Below, piece by piece: positions 47,576-58,990 of a stretch of DNA of 64,000 nucleotides. Each line of letters begins with the position of its first letter. The first letter of the stretch is position 1. The notes below the pieces were generated by a model. That model was given only the letters and a program-made list of their open reading frames with translations, ran no database searches and was not told the DNA's origin. Position numbers and translations under genes: made by a program. Source of the DNA: Blasia pusilla (taxonomy: Eukaryota > Marchantiophyta > Marchantiopsida > Blasiales); contig CM114274.1 in assembly GCA_050084515.1 (NCBI GenBank), positions 39,804,001 to 39,868,000 of the forward strand, written 5' to 3'.

Positions 47576-48509
47576 GCATTCTCAACATGCAACTACACTA
47601 TCAGCCTCCTTTGTTCTATTCAATCAATTTAATGGTCATCATTGTAAGAATGACCCCTTCCAGCCTTCTTTAAGAGCTCACGACAATGGCTCCTTGTAAT
47701 GGGAGTAGTGCAGGTAGGCATAGTTTTAGGATGGTAAGTTGAACACATTTGCAATTAGCTCCAACAAGTGAATGTGATGAGTGGGGCGCACTTGTGCTTA
47801 TAGTTGTAGTTTCCGCTCTCACCTTTTAGGGTTTAGTTGCCTTGACCTTGAGATTTTTACATGGATTCTGAAGATGTAAAATATATTACTACAACATTCT
47901 CTCGTCTTGTGCCCTTGCACTTCTCCATGACCTCCTAAAACTATCATCAGGCACCCAACCCATTCGGAGCTTGGGCATGTGATTTGCATTTGAAGAGTTG
48001 AATGATCATTGAGCCCTTACTTACCTCAATCGCTCACTAGCTCCTTGCCAAAAGAGCCGAGGTGTCATTCTCATCTAGTGGGTGGAACCAAAACTTGAAT
48101 CATTTGGTTACTTTTAAGGATCTCTATGGTATGACTAGAAGTGAATGGAAACCATTGTTCATTATGGGAAACAAAAGAGTTCTTGCTGGCAAAGCTCAAT
48201 GAATTTGAAAATTAGTTAGATACTTGTGATGTGGGGATGGAATGGAATGAATGGAAGTTGTTCTTTATTGGTGGGAAGGTATGAAAGAAAGTTACAGTGA
48301 TAGACATTGGAGGAAAGGAAGGGATGAATGAAAATGATCATTTAGGGAGTTAAGGATTTTTAGGGTTTAGGGTTTAGTCCTATTCATATGGGAATTGAAG
48401 GGTTTTGTCTTGTTTAGTCTTGATGCACCTACTTATTAGAAGTGAACAAGACTCAAGGCTCTGGAACATTAATTCTTGTCTCTTTTATGGTTAAATTGGA
48501 GGACGACAA
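47576..48509. other. 3' UTR and spacer downstream of the ABCG gene
   Basis: Non-coding. It contains a short telomere-like stretch (TTTAGGG units near 48358-48376) of only two to three copies. No gene is seen. Confidence 0.4.
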
Positions 48510-48702
48510 TCTGTTGCTTGTCAAGATACAAGGAAATAAAAAAATGTTTGAAAAGTTGATGTATAGCCCGTGAAGGGAAGAAATCAATGACGTTGCATTT
48601 ACATTCAATTTTTTTTTGCTACCCCTAATATATGAAATATTTTTTCGTTGCCCAATTGTTACATGTCAAATAGAAAAGTGTTAGCAAATCAAGAAGACAT
48701 TT
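48510..48702 (-). mobile_element. Helitron-like element, copy 4, part left of the inserted chromovirus
   Basis: Read on - it matches the Helitron-like family (TTTGC.AACAC, CAATTGGGCAACG, TTCACGGGCTATACATC). It is cut at CATTT, immediately before the LTR start at 48703. The missing 5' end of this copy (ATTATTATGGGAGAATG when read on -) continues at 54649-54671 on the other side of the retrotransposon. Confidence 0.6.
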
Positions 48703-49056
48703 TGTAACTCTCCAGTTTACGGAATCATTCTAGAGTTGCTCAAAGGTAGAATGTCGTCAAGGCCTCTCCTCTTCCTTTATATATTTAGAGATAGGTATAA
48801 TGAAGACAAATTAGCTCTACCTATCCTTATGTCACATGTCCTACTCTCATAACATGAGAGAATCTCCTTTGGAGTTTAATGTTCCAACCTCATCTTCCTC
48901 AACCTCATCCTTATCTCCCTTTTCACCAACCTATGGCCCCACTCTCATCTTTATCTCATGTATCTTGTCTTTTTCTCTTTTTTGTTGATTCTTTCCCACT
49001 TATGCGCTTCATGTCATAGATTCTAACTTAACTATTACTAACAAATGATGGTTATA
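48703..49056 (-). repeat. 3' LTR of the chromovirus
   Basis: 354 bases, starting TGTAACTCTCC and ending GGTTATA on the + strand, matching 54295-54648. A TATATAT-like promoter box (TTTATATATTTAG) sits near 48775. Confidence 0.9.
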
Positions 49057-49069
49057 AATCTCCCCCCAT
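49057..49069 (-). other. polypurine tract
   Basis: Reads ATGGGGGGAGATT on the - strand, directly before the 3' LTR, overlapping the last codons of the polyprotein (stop at 49070-49072). Confidence 0.85.
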
Positions 49070-50584
49070 TTAAAACACAACGTCCTCGTTGTGAGAACTT
49101 TCAAACTCTTGCACTATTAATGGTGCATTCGCCAAGTTGGCTGAGGGTTCCCATGTGGCCTCAAATAGTGGATATCCTTTCCATTAGACCAAATATTCAA
49201 CTCGTTGGTGATGAGCTCCTCGAGTGCGTTTCTTCAAGATACGTTCCACTTCAAATTCTTCATGATATCCGACTATTTGAGGTAGTGGTGGAGTGACAAT
49301 ATTGTCCTTAAATCTCTTAGGGCGTGGAATAAACGGTCGAAGAAGAGAGACATGAAATACATGATGGATTTTCATATGCATCGGTAGGTCTAGCTTATAC
49401 GCCACGGCGCCCACTTTTTGTAGGATAGTGAAAGGCCCAATATAGCGAGGATTGAGCTTACGAACTCCTACTAATGATAAATTGGTTGTTGCTAACCAAA
49501 CCTTGTCCCCTTCACAAAACTCGACATCTCGACGATGAACATCTGCATATTGTTTTTGTCGATTTTGGGCAATAACCAACTTCTCCTTAGCAAGTTGAAC
49601 CCCTTTCTGAATTTGGTCCACAAACTCATTAACTGCAGCTACCTTTGTAGGTTCACTCAGACTTTTCCCTATTCGAGTGAGACTAGAAGGAATTGAGGGA
49701 TGCTCGCCATGCATTAAAAAGAACGGTGTGATCTTAGTGGAAGAGTTCATGGAGTTATTGTATGAGAACTCTACTAAGGGTAACAATGAGTCCCATCCTT
49801 GTTGATCCTCCAATGTTAAGGCGTGTAGCATATCCTCAATAGTACGGTTGGCCCTTTCAGTTTGTCCATCAGTTTGAGGGTGATAAGCCGTAGACATGGT
49901 TAGTTTAGTTTGGAGCAATCCGAATAAAGCCTTCCAAAATAAACTCGTGAAATGGGTTCCCCTATCAGTGATAAGCACTTTAGGAAGACCATGATGGACA
50001 AAGACTGTCTCGATGTAGATCCTGGCCAACTCTGGTGTAGTCACAGTCTTCTTGGTCGGACGAAGGTGTATCATCTTGCTTAGTCTATCCACAAAGACCA
50101 CAATAGAGTCATATCCCGTGATCGTACATGATAGCTCACAAACAAGATCCATAGTGACTTGTTCCCAACGTTTTTGAGGTATTGGGATCAGCTCTAACAA
50201 TCCTGCTGGTTTTGTGTTACTAGCCTTGATTTGTTGACAAATCCTACAACCCCTTACATATATGTCAACATCTTCTCTCATTTTGGGCCAATAGTACGCT
50301 CGTTGTAATCCCTCTAAGGTTTTTTCAGCTTCCATATGACCCGCAATGACTATGTCGTGAGTTTCAGACAATACTTCAGTGCGTAATTGTGGATCTTGTG
50401 GGATCCATACTTTACCTTTATGGAAAACCAATCCTTGAGCCTTGTATACTCTGTTGGCATGAATAGCCACTGCAATTTCTTCATCCTCCTTTGTGGCTTT
50501 GGATAACTTTTTCCACCAACTAGAGTGAATCTCCACTTCAGATATGTTATTCATATGTGGTATACGAGTCAAGGCGTCTGCCAA
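49070..50584 (-). pseudogene. chromovirus integrase with C-terminal chromodomain
   Basis: The integrase frame is intact. It has the HHCC zinc region (HDIVIAGHMEAEKTL then CRICQQIKAS), the DDE core (MDLVCELS; TDRGTHF; HPQTDGQTERANR) and the GPY/F module (YIGPFTILQKVGAVAYKLD). The chromodomain starts at EEFEVERILKKR and is interrupted by one TAA at 49184-49186. In the same frame the sequence continues WKGYPLFEATWEPSANL to a final stop at 49070-49072, so a single nonsense change truncates it. Chromodomains bind histone marks and steer integration. This contrasts with the PHD-bearing element at 1-4839. Confidence 0.9.
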
Positions 50585-50974
50585 CTACTTCTTTCCTTCC
50601 ACATAGACAATTTTCATCATGAATTGTTGTCGCCATTCTGCCCATCGAATTTGACGTTTGGAGAGCTCCTTCTGGGACTCTAAGTAGACCAAGGGCTTGT
50701 GATAAGTCTCCACCACAAACTTCTTATCGCCCAAGTAATGTTTCCAATGCTTGGTTGCCAACACAATAGCAAGTTCTTCTCGCTCAGTTGTATGGTAGTT
50801 TTTTGCTACCGGCAATAGCTTGCGAGAAAAGAAGGCAATAGGATGCCATCCATTCTCCCATTCTTGTTGTAGTACTCCTCCAATGCTAGTACCTGAAGCA
50901 TCTGTGGCCAACTTGATGGGTCGATTAGGATCATACCACTTCAATATAGGGGTTTTGATCAAGGCATCCTTCAA
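50585..50974 (-). pseudogene. chromovirus RNase H domain
   Basis: An open frame with LATDASGTSIGGVLQQ, AFFSRKL, TTEREELAIVLATKHWKHYL and QIRWAEWRQQF, which are the hallmarks of gypsy RNase H. The stop at its end, just before the ADALTRIP start of the integrase frame, separates the two parts of the polyprotein. Confidence 0.85.
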
Positions 50975-51790
50975 TGATTGAAAAGCAATCTCCTGTGATG
51001 TGCCCCAATTCCATTTTTTTCCCTTCCCTAGTAAAGATGTTAAGGATTGTGCAATTTGAGCAAAACCTTTGACAAATCTTGATAGAATCTGTTAACCTAG
51101 AAAACTCTTCAATTGAGTTTGATCCTCAGTGCACTCCATTTTTGGATCGCTTCTACCTTCTCACTCATCACTTGATACCTTCTGCGCTTACTCGATGCCT
51201 AGATAATCAACTTCTATTTTACCGAACTCACATTTTGACGCTTTAGCATACAACTCATTATCTCTTAGGATTTGAAGGACTTCGTAGATGATTTATATGC
51301 TCCTCTATCGTTTTACTATAGACTAAGATATCATCTAAGAATACAATGACAGACTTGTCTAAAGATGGACGAAAGATATCATTCATTAGGCCCATAAAGG
51401 TTGCAGGTGCATTAGTAAGACCAAATGGCATGACTAAGTATTCAAAGTGTCCATACCTAGTACGAAAAGCAGTCTTGTGCACATCTTCATCCGCAATTCG
51501 AATTTGGTTGTAGCCGCTACGAAGGTCAAGTTTGGTGAAGTATTTTGCTCCTTGTAGTTGGTCGAACAAATCATCCATTCTTGGTAATGGATATTTGTTT
51601 TTGATTTATTTGTTGATTCAAAGGTGCTTTCGATAGTCGATACACAGTCGCATGCTTCCATCCTTCTTTTTCACAAAAAGGACAGGGGCTCCATATGGCG
51701 AGACGCTTGGTTGGATGAAGCCTTTCTGCAACATCTCCTCCACTTGGGCTTTGCATTCTTCTAATTCTCTTGGAGCTAAGCGGTAAGGAG
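50975..51790 (-). pseudogene. chromovirus reverse transcriptase domain
   Basis: The fingers region ([18 protein letters not shown], about 51660) is followed by a frameshifted stretch. The palm follows in the 51258-51578 frame with [36 protein letters not shown] and the catalytic FLDDILVYS. The thumb and connection between 51257 and 50975 are scrambled by stops and frame changes. The enzyme would copy element RNA into DNA. Confidence 0.85.
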
Positions 51791-52375
51791 CTTTACATGG
51801 TGGTGTGCTTCTTGGAAGGATCTCAATCTTGTGGTCTACCCTCCGTTTGGGTGGTAATCCTGATGGTAAATCATTTGGGAATACATCTTTGTATTCCTCC
51901 AATACTTCTCTCAACTCATCTGGTACCTCTGAATATTTTTTCAAACCATAAAAATCTCTTATTAAACCTAGGAAACATACATCTTGATGTTTGATGGCGG
52001 TTTTTCCTATTACATATAGGGGTAGGGTTCTAGGACGTGATTTGACTCTGTCTCCGTAAAGCTTCCACTCTCGGGTCTTCACAGTCTTTTTTCTCCAATC
52101 TACCTCTGGATTATACTGTTCCATCCAAGGCATTCCCAAGATAACATCATAACGTGCTAACCTAATGACCTTCATCTCCAACTCTTCCAGATACTTTCCT
52201 ATCCTCAACTCTACCCTTCGAGGAAGCTTCTCAATAATTTCTGTTTGCCCGTTTGGTAATTTTACCTCTTCTTTTTGATCCCTCTCTAAAGCTAAGCCCA
52301 ATTTCATAGCTATGGCTCTTGAAAGGAAGTTTTCATGTTGCCCCAGGATCAATCAACACTCTAACTTGGGATCCT
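51791..52375 (-). pseudogene. chromovirus aspartic protease and linker to RT
   Basis: The active-site region reads [10 protein letters not shown] near 52370-52345 (D-P-G-A in place of the usual D-S/T-G-A). It is followed at once by a one-base frame change, after which [15 protein letters not shown] and [17 protein letters not shown] continue in an open frame. The protease would cleave Gag-Pol during particle maturation. Confidence 0.8.
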
Positions 52376-52387
52376 TCTACTTCCCGT

Positions 52388-53699
52388 CTATAACAATGAG
52401 CGTGTTTCTCCTCTCTTCAAACCATTTACCTCCACATGTTTGTGTCGACCCTCGCCTTTCCTCCTTTTGTTAGAACAAAGTATATCCCGAGGCACGACAT
52501 GGTGGTTGGCGTTTCCTTGAGGTCCGCCTTCTTCGTCATCTTCCTGTATATGCCCTCCTTCAAGATGATTAAGGGGGCGACGATATGGCCTATTTCCGAG
52601 CCTACGAAGACGAAAATTCATGGCTATATGACTTTATCTACCACACTCAAAACATTGGCGTGTATCTCTTCGGACTTCGAATTCTCTCCCTCCTCTAGGA
52701 ACCCCGACCCCGTCGGTTCAAGGAGCAATCCCTTGTATGTTGGGATTACGATCTCTCTCTATTGGCACCCTTCCATTATACCTTCGCGGCACATAACCAT
52801 CTCGTGCTCGAAGGTTACCCAACTCCATGGGTGTGGGTCCGTAGTGGTTGTTCATGGAAGCAACCACCTCTCTCCTCCTCTTACATACACATTTGCCATA
52901 CGTTGGGCACATGCGATTGCTTCATTGATATCTTTTGGGTTGTCTCGAATCACCTCTTGACGCACCTTCTTCTTCAAACCTCTCTTAAACAGATCGAGAG
53001 CTTTTGGCCCACTCATGTCGCGGATTTGTATCTGCAAGTCACGAAACTCTTCGATGTAGTCTTCCACAGTTCCTTTCTGCTCCAGTCCCCATAATTTCAT
53101 TCTAGCAAGGAGGATTGGATCCACAGCTTGGAAATTTTGGAGCAGCCCTTGCTTCATTCCGCTCCATGTAATTTGTTGAGTTGTTTCAATCAAGGATCTC
53201 TCCCATCCTTGATACCATGTCAATGCTCGATCGATTAACCAAGATCTTACGAACATCCCTGCAATATGATCATCAATGTTGAAAAGGGATAAATGGATTT
53301 CCATCCGAGTGATCCAACCCTCTAATATCCCCATGGCTCAACTTCCTTTGTACGGTTCTACCTTGCATGCCTTTGTCATTTTCAATATCAATGAGGCTTG
53401 AGCATTCATCTCCATCACTCTTTGTGCTGCTTGGGCCTCCAATGCTCGTGCCCTTAAGGTTTCGTCACTCTCCCCAAAAGTCACGACACTCGTGGTTTCC
53501 GTCTCCATCCCACCTATTGGAAGAACTCTCTCTCTCTCTCTACTCTCATATTTCTGACCGAAGCAACTTCTTGCGCTAATTCTTGGACTTGGTTTTGACT
53601 TTGATCAAATGCAACTCTCAACTCTCTCAATTCACGAATCATATCCCTCAAAGTTTCTTCCATGATCGCTCCGACTTTCCCCTGACCCTTTACTATCAC
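52388..53699 (-). pseudogene. chromovirus gag with damaged CCHC zinc knuckle
   Basis: Three frame pieces: a coiled-coil-like start (LRELRVAFDQSQNQVQELAQ, 53514-53699), the capsid core (WLIDRALTWYQGWERSL and VEDYIEEFRDLQIQIRDM, 52852-53334), and a knuckle region near 52620-52660. The knuckle reads CFECGR, then a TAA stop, then SHIAMNF, so the last Cys is Phe and the motif is doubly broken. Gag forms the particle and binds element RNA. Confidence 0.8.
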
Positions 53700-54294
53700 T
53701 CTAATATAAGATCAAGATATACACTTGCCAATTTCGCACAATAGGGACTATAAAAGGCAGTGTTGACGCAATGACTTCATTATAATACTCTTGACCAAAC
53801 TTCCTCACCATAAACTCTCTATATGCTATCTACGGTTGACAAACCACATGGACTATACATCGAGTGTTAAAAAACACTTGTGGGGGCCTATTCAAATCCA
53901 TTCCCCATATCTCCTCTAAAACAATATATAAATAGTGCAATCCCACATACGATCATATGTAACAATAGGGAGGATCACCGGATAGCGAGACTCCATCACT
54001 TGCGTCATGAAAACTTCACCAAAGTGATATACGAGGTATCTCGTGAACCAGTGTCTATCTACATATAAGAGTTTGATGGTGAACGGATTAAGAAATAGGA
54101 AATTAGGAGCCACTCTCGCTCCCCCTCCATCCATTACTTGCAAAACAACCCTTCCCTCTTACTCTACTTGCAGCTCTATAGCCACTGCCAGCCTCTAACA
54201 ACCTATCTACTCTAAACAGTATATCATTACTTAGTCATCCTTCCAAGAGGGGTAATCCACTCTCGTTGGAAGAGCAACCTTGCTCTGGATACCA
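53700..54294 (-). other. 5' leader and primer-binding site of the chromovirus
   Basis: An untranslated leader lies between the 5' LTR and gag. The primer-binding site is at 54277-54294, reading TGGTATCCAGAGCAAGG on the - strand. It matches the 3' end of initiator-Met tRNA (TGGTATCAGAGC type) with one extra C. Confidence 0.75.
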
Positions 54295-54648
54295 TGGTAA
54301 CTCTCCACTCACGGAACCACTCTAGAGTTGCTCAAAGGTAGAATGCCCTCAAGGCCTCTCCTCTTCCTTTATATACTTAGAGATAGGTACAATGAAGACA
54401 AATTAGCTCTACCTATCCTTATGCCACATGTCCTACTCTCATAACATGAGAGAATCTCCTTTGGAGTCTAATGTCCCAACCTCATCTTCCTCAACCTCAT
54501 CCTTATCTCCCTTTTCACCAACCTATGGCCCCACTCTCATCTTTATCTCATGTATCTTGTCTTTTTCTCTTTTTGGTTGATTCTTTCCCACTTATGCGCT
54601 TCATGTCATAGATTCTAACTTAACTATGACTAACAAAGGATGGTTACA
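54295..54648 (-). repeat. 5' LTR of the chromovirus
   Basis: 354 bases matching 48703-49056 at about 96%. It starts TGGTAACTC and ends GGTTACA on the + strand, directly flanked by the CATTC target duplicate. Confidence 0.9.
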
Positions 54649-54671
54649 CATTCTCCCATAATAATATAGAT
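54649..54671 (-). mobile_element. Helitron-like element, copy 4, remaining 5' end
   Basis: CATTCTCCCATAATAATATAGA completes the Helitron-like copy interrupted at 48702. On the - strand it begins TCTATATTATTATGGG, the 5' TC terminus of the family. Confidence 0.6.
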
Positions 54672-54876
54672 AAGATGTGATGCAAGTGAAATAAAAAACT
54701 ATTTGAAGAGCTAGTGTATAGTTTGAAAAGGAAAGAAATTAATTATGTTGCATATAAATTCAAACTATTTTTTTGTTGCATGTAGCATGTGAAATAATTT
54801 CTTGTTGCCCAGTTGTCACGTGTCAAATAAAGAGGTGTTTGCAAATCAAGAAGGCACTCTCACATAATAATCTAGA
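54672..54876 (-). mobile_element. Helitron-like element, copy 5, abutting copy 4
   Basis: A full-length ~205-bp copy on the - strand beginning TCTAGATTATTATGTGAGAG (54876 downward) after an A, with a decayed 3' end at about 54672-54700. It lies head-to-tail with copy 4 without intervening bases. Confidence 0.55.
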
Positions 54877-56510
54877 TTCATTACACAATGCATGCTTTTT
54901 GAATTGATTAACTATCAATTTTTTTTTGGAAAAAAAGCACTAAGAGAATTACTATATATTGCACTTACAACTCACTAGTAAAAGAGTGTAGGCCATGTCG
55001 CAATTACTCAATTGCAATAATAATTCTCTTAGTAATCTCTTAGGAATAATATTATTCTTTATATAAAGGAAAGCTAAATGAGGAGGAGGGCTTTAAGTTG
55101 TTTTCACCTACAAACCTTAAAAATAAACTGCACTCAAAGACTTAAGAAAACTCTATTGCACTCTATCACTATTGCGAATATTAGTGCGTCTTTTGCACAA
55201 AAATTTTCAATTTGGTTGTTGGAGTTGATTGCTATGGTGTCCACTTCTCATTATTCAAGGGAAGGGAAAAATTATTGATGGTTACAACCATTTGATGTAA
55301 CCCTCTTATAATAAGGTTATGATATAAACCCTAACGCCTTGTCGAGACACCCTAAACACCCTAAAGGATTCTCCATAAGTGCAAACAAGGTTGACCCTTT
55401 TGTGAAAGTGTCTACCCTCTTTCACAAAAGTGTCACCAAATTCCTCTTTGAACATTGAAGTCTATTTGTTCGCCTCCCCTTTCCAAGACTTCTCTAGTGC
55501 CCCAAAATTGACTCTTGCGAGCATATGTATATTAGGGTTCCAATGGCAAGTCCATGTCACTCCTAATGGCCATGGTTAGAGGGAATCCCATTTGGATTCC
55601 CTCTAATCGGTAGAGGGATCCCATTTAGAGTTCACATCTTCCATTTTTTATGGATTCTCCCATCTTCTTTTATTATTTTTCAAGGGGCGGATTAGTGGAG
55701 GGTAAATTCATAATGGCCTCTACATACAATCGCTGTTTTCTTTTCTCACTATCTAACCTATCCACATGTCCTTCACACGAGTATAATAACTAACTCTCAA
55801 ATTCCCCCCCTCTCAAGGCGACACGCTGGTTTCCTACATCTAAGCACCAAGTGCCAGATTTAGAGAGGGGAAGATATTAGAGTGGGAAGAGAATGTGAGT
55901 TGGGAATTGATACTGGAATCCGCATGGATAGGTTAAATGAAAGTGGGGAGAAAACGAGAATGGTGCATAAAGGGACTAATTAAAAAAGGATGAGATTAGA
56001 GAACACCTCCTCTTACATTGACATATGTCCTTTTGAGGTCCTTCTATTGTTGACATCTCTACTTTTAAGACCCTCATATTGTTGTTATTTAAAAATAATT
56101 AAATCAACAAGAAAAAGAAATATCTATCACATACTAGTTATCAATAATTGGAAAATAATGAACCCGAATTTCCACAAAACAAATAAATAAAACCTTTTCC
56201 TTAGGGGAAATGATCAATTGGAAAAGAATAAACCCAAATTTTAAGGGGGAATAATAATAATAATAATTTCAATTTTTGCAAGATAAGCTTACCGAGCGTG
56301 AGGCCGATGCATCGTATTTGAACGCGAGACACATTTGAATAGTGCCAAGCGGGAGGTTTTAAAATGGTGGGAGATGTAGAAAACGAACTGAATGGACCGA
56401 AATGCCAAAAAAAGTGACGACCGCAAATTATGTTCTTGTCCATTTGCCCAATTCCTTTGGCGCATTTTAGTTTTCTCGCTTTCTTTAAGATCCTCCTATA
56501 GCGTCGATAG
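54877..56510. other. spacer without recognisable genes
   Basis: AT-rich sequence with a dispersed repeat at about 55740-55840 (relatives at 8410-8525 and 12810-12900) and short frames lacking motifs. Confidence 0.45.
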
Positions 56511-57025
56511 TGTCACGTCTTTTAGGATAGATCGGTGAGATCTAGTAGAGCGCCTTTGTGAGAAGTGGAGGACACGCTCAGTAGATGGAGGATGACCTGC
56601 TCAGGCCCCGGGAAACCTGAGAGAGCAGGTTTCCCCTTCTTTTTGGCTCATTTGGGGCCATATTGAGGAACTTACTAGTTTAGGTAAGTACCATTTTGAG
56701 TATATGATCGACTTCATATTTTTGGTAAGTGGCCCTTGACCTCCTACATCAAGTCAAGAGCTAAGGAGATGACTTGGGAGAATAAGTTACCATAGAGAGA
56801 GCTTGGGAGAGGGGAGGGATATACCTCAAGGAGAGAGAGCTTGAGAGTTCATTCTCTCTTTGTTGAACTTCTTGGCATGAGGCGGCAGAGCTATGGTCCC
56901 TTGCCTTGTGAGTGTAACCCAAGCCTCTCATCAGGAGAGTGGGTTTGATTTGACATGAGAGAGAGTGCACATCTTTGAGAGCTATGGTGTGAAATGGTGT
57001 AGAGAGAGATTGGATCTTACTTTAT
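56511..57025 (+). repeat. LTR copy of the methyltransferase/PHD gypsy family
   Basis: The segment matches 4968-5453 over its whole length at roughly 90% by eye (GGTAAGTACCATTTTGAG, AAGTGGCCCTTGACCTCCTA, GTGAGTGTAACCCAAGCCTC). One insertion sits near 56770-56800. The sequence continues past the point where the first copy stops, so the true LTR probably extends further right. It may be the 5' LTR of a second, + oriented element. Confidence 0.65.
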
Positions 57026-57480
57026 AAAGAGAGAATGAGAGAGTGAGAGAGCTTCATGGGGGAGCTCGTTGGTCACTCGCTGTTTTTGCAGGTTGGGGAC
57101 TGTGTTCCCCGTTCAGCGGCTCATGGGAGTGCTCACCGGAGCAAGGGCTTCTTTGATTGTTCTTTGCATTTGCTGATTTTTCGTGCGGAAGAGTGGCGCA
57201 CGGAGGCGCTGCCCAATTTTTGATAGGGATTGAGTATGGGGGCGGGTTGCCCCATGCCGGTGCTCTTGGGAGCACCATCTAGCTTGCTGATCTGCATTTT
57301 TACAGGTTTTACATTTTCGTTGGGAGAAATCAGCGCAGAAGCGCTACCGAATTTTGTGTAGGAGAAAGAGACATTGGGTTTTACAAGAGTCCCAGTCAGT
57401 TTTTTACTGGAATGTTCGATTCTAAACATTTTTTGACATTGTTATAGATCGTGAAGCTGTGCACGTTTTGTAATAAATAG
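57026..57480 (+). other. leader-like region with hairpins and an internal repeat
   Basis: It contains a perfect hairpin GGTGCTC-TTGG-GAGCACC at 57259-57276. Two diverged copies of a ~65-base segment (GGCGCACGGAGGCGCTGCC near 57193 and AGCGCAGAAGCGCTACC near 57331) each carry an inverted GCGC core followed by AATTTT. It could be the rest of the LTR or the packaging leader of the element at 56511. Confidence 0.35.
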
Positions 57481-57609
57481 TACGCAATTTGGAGTTGCGA
57501 GTAAAAAGTTATGATCAATCTTGCAGAATTGCCATTGTAAGGCAATTTTTAGGATCAAATTGTTCAAACCGTAAACCGGCCCCCACACCAACGGCGGCCG
57601 TCGCCGTCA

Positions 57610-57715
57610 TAGTCACCATCAACGGTCAACCGTCATGGACATCGGTCAACGGTCAACCATCATGGTCAACTGTCAACCGTCACCGTCAAAGGTCCACCGT
57701 CCGTTGTCCACCCTT
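57610..57715. repeat. minisatellite-like GGTCAACCGTCA repeats
   Basis: About six degenerate repeats of GTCAACGGTCAACC/GTCATGG type in GC-rich sequence. Confidence 0.5.
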
Positions 57716-58990
57716 TGGTTGCAATTGCCGCCATAATGAAGTGGAGGATCTTCCTCGACGTTCGTTGATTCTCTGACTTGCGTTGCCACCACGTATTTTG
57801 TTTTGGCCGCCACCGTCATTGCAGTTCCATCATCAACCAGTGATGGCAGATGACCTCCGGTTATGGTGTTTGAGTTTTGATTTCATGCTGCTATGTTGTG
57901 ATTGGTAGCCGCTCGACGACGATCAAGTATCCTGCCGTAACGCCCGTAGTCGCAACGCGCCGCCGATTGCCGCGCCATGCCGCTCGTGGCCGCACCTCAC
58001 CATCTCGATTGCGGAGCCGCACCGTCATTGTGGAGCAGAGTGTGGATTTATTGTTGATTGAGGAGGGTATGCCGCCGAGTTCCACATCCCACCATCGAGG
58101 GCCATGCCGTTCTGTGCCGTCTGCAACGCCGTACCGTTTCGCTGGAACCGCATTGTCTATCAAGGAGTTTTGAGCAGCGTTAGTATGGGAGGAGTATGAC
58201 TTGCTGATTGGAGGAGTTGTCTCCACGACCAAGTTGGGGTCGTGATTTGCAGTTTCTGAGGAGCGACATCGACATGTGTTGAGGTTATCCATTCTGGTCC
58301 TTTACCCTGCATGTGTGAGGGATTATGGGATTTGGGTAGTTTTTTTGGGGATATTGGGTGTACGAATGCTGAGAGTATCATTTATGTCTATGGTTTAGGG
58401 GACATAGACCTATGTGGGATGTCCGGAGTTGAGGGTAGGTTGTCGATGAGATGAGAGCCTGGTCGATTGGCCGCACCACGCCGCGTGTTCCTACGTGCTT
58501 ATAGGAGAGCTTTTGCTTTAAGCATGAAAGAGTTGGGTGCTTTGGTTGGACCCTCCCGTAAGCTTGGGCCCAAGTATTGGCTCCCAAGTCTCCTCCACTG
58601 GCACACTAGAGGGAGAGGACGACGCCATTGGCTGCTATGCAACCTTCTCACAAGATGGTACACCCTTAGCTATACCATCATCTGAGCAAATAACTCCTCC
58701 ACCAACATGAGCAACCAACTCCACATGCCCAGCCATTACATCCCATTTACTCCAAGGATGCAAAATACTACTCTCCTCGCCCCCAACTGATGCCTCTATC
58801 GTCCCAGTAGCCATCGAGCTCATCACAAGGGGTGGAAGACCCACAGACCCAGTCCAAAGCCGATGCTACTCGGCCATACCAAGACTCAAAATCTAGGTCA
58901 AACAATTCAGGTCCATGGCCTGACCCAACACATGACGTCGTGAAGCCTTAGAAATGGAAGTCCTCTCTCCTCCCAAGAATTAAATCTTCA
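57716..58990. other. GC-rich spacer, probable retroelement debris
   Basis: High-GC sequence with long but motif-free frames on both strands (for example 98 codons from 57877 and 133 codons on - at 57891-58292). The codon content looks like element coding or leader DNA; no domain recognised. Confidence 0.35.

Larger units (their letters stand above)
48703..54648 (-). mobile_element. chromovirus (Ty3/gypsy LTR retrotransposon), near complete, inactivated
   Basis: A 5946-bp element on the - strand. It has two 354-bp LTRs (TG...CA type, TGTAAC/GTTACA ends), a PBS matching initiator-Met tRNA, gag with a zinc knuckle, protease, RT, RNase H, integrase with GPF motif, chromodomain and PPT. Flanking CATTT (48698-48702) and CATTC (54649-54653) form a 5-bp target duplication with one mismatch. 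The LTRs differ at about 15 positions plus two single-base gaps (about 4%), so the insertion is moderately old. Stops in the zinc knuckle and chromodomain and frameshifts in protease and RT inactivate this copy. Confidence 0.92.

Noticed and set aside
48358-48376. Interstitial telomere sequence
   Set aside because: Only two to three TTTAGGG units; too short to mean more than a chance or telo-box-like motif.
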